Assembly (NCBI GenBank): GCA_026706225.1
Contig: JAPOZE010000409.1
Coordinates: 1 to 5,578, forward strand
Source of the DNA: Acidobacteriota bacterium
GTDB lineage: Bacteria; Acidobacteriota; Terriglobia; Versatilivoradales; Versatilivoraceae
DNA length: 5,578 nucleotides
Reading direction: 5' to 3'
Both the position numbers and the translations under genes were made by a program. This document shows positions 3,755 through 5,578 of the stretch, in pieces (the stretch's first letter is position 1; each line of letters begins with the position of its first letter). The notes beneath the pieces were generated by a model. The model saw only the letters and a program-made list of their open reading frames with translations, was not told the DNA's origin and ran no database searches.

Positions 3755-5578
3755 ATGAGCGTTTCCCTTCGATTGCGACAGGCAACCTGTGTCGCTTTAT
3801 TGAGCCTATCGACGTTCGTCGCTGCGCTGGCGCAGGACCGAACAATCCGAGTCGGAACTGTACTGGACGGCCCCGGCGACCCCGACGTGGCGCTAGGAGC
3901 TTCCCTGGAAGGCGAGGTGGGCCGTCTGCTTGGCGGCCGGTACAAGGTGCTGTTTCCATCGGAGAAACAGTTGGTTGGGGACTGGTCGGCCGCGTCTGCT
4001 CGCCACAATATAGAGGGATTGCTGGGGGACTCGGAAATCGATGCCGTTCTTGTAATCGGGATTGTCGGTCCGGCTTACGTGACACGCCGAGCTGAAATCC
4101 CCAAGCCGGTAGTCGCAGCAGTCGTGCTCGATCCCGAAAACAGCGGAATTCCCGTGGAGACACGCGAGCAACCCTTGCGCGGACGGGAGGGCGTCAAACG
4201 GTTCCGTGTCAGCGGTGTTTCAAACCTGAGCTACGTTTCGTACAACCAGGACCTGACCAGGGAACTGGAAATGTTTCGAGAGATCGCGCCGTTTGCTCGA
4301 CGCCTCACAATTCTGATGATCGAGGGCTGGTTAGAGGAACTCGCGGCGGTTCTCGAACGGTTGAAGCAAACGTTCAGGGGAATGGGTTTTGAAACGACCT
4401 TCCTGCCCGTGGGAGCCTCGGTCGACGAGACACTTGAAAGTCTGCCGGAGAACACGGAAGCGGTCATGCTGGGCGGGATGCCTCATCTCTCTTCCGAGGA
4501 GTTCGAGCAGCTCATTGCGGGTCTGACGGAGCGGAAGTTGCCGACCTACTCGCTACGGGGACAACGCGACGTGCAGCGCGGAGTCATGGCCGGCCTGCAG
4601 GCGGACCGCAACACACTGTACCTCGTCCGTCGAGTCGCCCTGAACCTCTTCAACCTCGTTCAGGGCGAAGACGCAGCCGAGCTTCCGGTAGACTTAAGCG
4701 TGGAGGAACAACTAACGATCAACATGACCAACGCGCGGGCGGTCCAAATCGATCCGACATTTGCATTGCTCACCGAGGCAGACTTGATCGGAGAGACTGA
4801 AGAGCCCTCGGTCCGTCGGGTCTCTCTCTCCTCCGTGGTTCGCGAAGCAGCCTCCGCCAACCTCGACTTCATCGCAGCCGGCCAACGGGTCGAGGCGGGT
4901 TTTCAGCTCGTCAGGGAAGCCCGTTCGGCTGTGTGGCCTCAGGCGAGTGTCTCAAGCCAGGGGTCTGTCTTCCAGGGAATCGGAAGGCAGATCGCGGGTG
5001 CCGCCGGCATCAGTCAACTCGTTTACTCGGAACAGGCCAGGTCCATCTACGACGTCGAGCGACAACTCCAGAAATCGCGAGGAGAGCAACGCGTTCAGTT
5101 ACGCCTGGATACCATTCTCCAGGGTGCACAAGGCTACCTCGACATTCTGCGGGCCAAGACCATCCGAGAGATCGAGAAGACCAACTTGAGACTGACCCGC
5201 TCCAACCTGAGGATTGCCCGAACCCGCGTCGACGTCGGTAGGGCCGGCCGGGATGAAGTACTGCGGTGGCGCAGCCAGATCGCCCAGAACCGGCGGCGGG
5301 TCATCGACGCCTGGGCAGGGCACAATCGAGCCAAGATTGTACTCAACAGAATTCTTAACCGCCGGATCGAGGAGCCGTTCGAAACAGCCGAAGCGGGCCT
5401 TGACGACCCGGAGCTGACGGTAAACTTCCAAGTCCTGAAGCCCTACATCACGAGTCCCCGATCATTCAGGCTGTTCAGGGAGTTCATGACCCGGGAAGCC
5501 CTGGACGGCTCTCCTGAACTGAGGCACCCAGGGTGGATCCCGTCGACCTTCGAGGGTCTCGAAAACTGTCGTTTCGCC
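3755..5578 (+). CDS. ABC-type substrate-binding domain fused to TolC-family outer-membrane channel (partial)
   Basis: An open frame of 608 codons that runs off the window end. Residues 1-26 are a Sec signal peptide (AALA before Q27). Residues about 29-345 resemble the ABC_sub_bind family of periplasmic ligand-binding proteins: DAVLVIG (96-102), KPVV (117-120), a second lobe with LTILMIEGW, and the diagnostic end ELPVD ... INMTNARAVQIDP ... ADLI (309-345). From about 356 the protein is a TolC-type efflux channel: VREAASANLDF, a first outer-membrane strand pair (WPQASVSS at 394; SQLVYSEQ at 420), then the long coiled helices (LRLDTILQGAQGYL from 449; VGRAGRDEVLRWRSQIAQ around 494-511; LNRILNR). 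A second TolC repeat starts near SPELR and is cut off. TolC proteins form trimeric tunnels for RND, ABC or type I exporters, and their N-termini are periplasmic, so the added domain would sit in the periplasm. The substrate is unknown. An adaptor and pump gene would be expected downstream. The last 18 or so codons fit the family poorly, so a frameshift near 5525 is possible. Confidence 0.85.
   Translation, partial: MSVSLRLRQATCVALLSLSTFVAALAQDRTIRVGTVLDGPGDPDVALGASLEGEVGRLLGGRYKVLFPSEKQLVGDWSAASARHNIEGLLGDSEIDAVLVIGIVGPAYVTRRAEIPKPVVAAVVLDPENSGIPVETREQPLRGREGVKRFRVSGVSNLSYVSYNQDLTRELEMFREIAPFARRLTILMIEGWLEELAAVLERLKQTFRGMGFETTFLPVGASVDETLESLPENTEAVMLGGMPHLSSEEFEQLIAGLTERKLPTYSLRGQRDVQRGVMAGLQADRNTLYLVRRVALNLFNLVQGEDAAELPVDLSVEEQLTINMTNARAVQIDPTFALLTEADLIGETEEPSVRRVSLSSVVREAASANLDFIAAGQRVEAGFQLVREARSAVWPQASVSSQGSVFQGIGRQIAGAAGISQLVYSEQARSIYDVERQLQKSRGEQRVQLRLDTILQGAQGYLDILRAKTIREIEKTNLRLTRSNLRIARTRVDVGRAGRDEVLRWRSQIAQNRRRVIDAWAGHNRAKIVLNRILNRRIEEPFETAEAGLDDPELTVNFQVLKPYITSPRSFRLFREFMTREALDGSPELRHPGWIPSTFEGLENCRFA

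Noticed and set aside
3525..3758. Small 77-codon gene before the fusion gene
   Set aside because: No ribosome binding site and no family pattern. It overlaps the fusion gene's Shine-Dalgarno and start in another frame.
3622..4171. Minus-strand open frames over the start of the fusion gene
   Set aside because: They are antisense to the signal peptide and binding domain, which have a perfect Shine-Dalgarno and clear family motifs.

Overview
The window looks like an accessory, element-rich stretch of a Gram-negative, moderately GC-rich bacterial chromosome. The Gram-negative call rests on a TolC-type outer-membrane domain and on two Sec-exported proteins. The integrase and IS3-type remnants resemble proteobacterial families, and a gammaproteobacterium is possible, but the sequence does not fix the taxon. 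Two genes appear intact where visible: a secreted protein with two Cache-like repeats (1022-1978, +), and a long fusion of an ABC-type substrate-binding domain to a TolC outer-membrane channel domain (3755 to the window edge, +, cut off by the edge). The rest is debris of mobile DNA and short repeats.

Layout. 1-216 has no recognisable gene. 217-652 is the 3' part of an IS3-family element with a truncated DDE transposase and its right terminus. 653-1021 is non-coding, with two good hairpins and a probable extended -10 promoter placed so close to the Cache gene that its mRNA may be leaderless. Directly after that gene's stop codon come two palindrome-ended units (1980-2117 and 2126-2306), each followed by the same 8-bp sequence GTCCGCCA. 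A third, partial copy of the repeat end, preceded by the same 8-mer, sits at the truncation point of the IS3 remnant (217-250). 2315-2426 is non-coding. 2427-3179 (-) encodes the first 250 residues of a tyrosine recombinase that stops just before its catalytic core. It keeps a well-formed promoter and is bracketed by an imperfect inverted repeat (2396-2416 and 3257-3275). 3409-3503 is a second, decayed copy of the same IS 3' end, and its outer end is part of a strong intrinsic terminator. The fusion gene follows with a perfect Shine-Dalgarno.

How the genes relate. I see no operon joining the two intact genes. They are separated by mobile remnants, and the terminator at 3493-3516 would insulate the downstream gene from read-through. 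The fusion protein is best read as the outer-membrane component of an export or efflux system with a built-in periplasmic ligand-binding module. Its partners, if any, lie beyond 5578. The most unusual items are this fusion, the GTCCGCCA-separated palindromic repeat family, and the inverted repeat around the recombinase remnant. I do not see evidence for a complete new defence or mobility system within these 5.6 kb.
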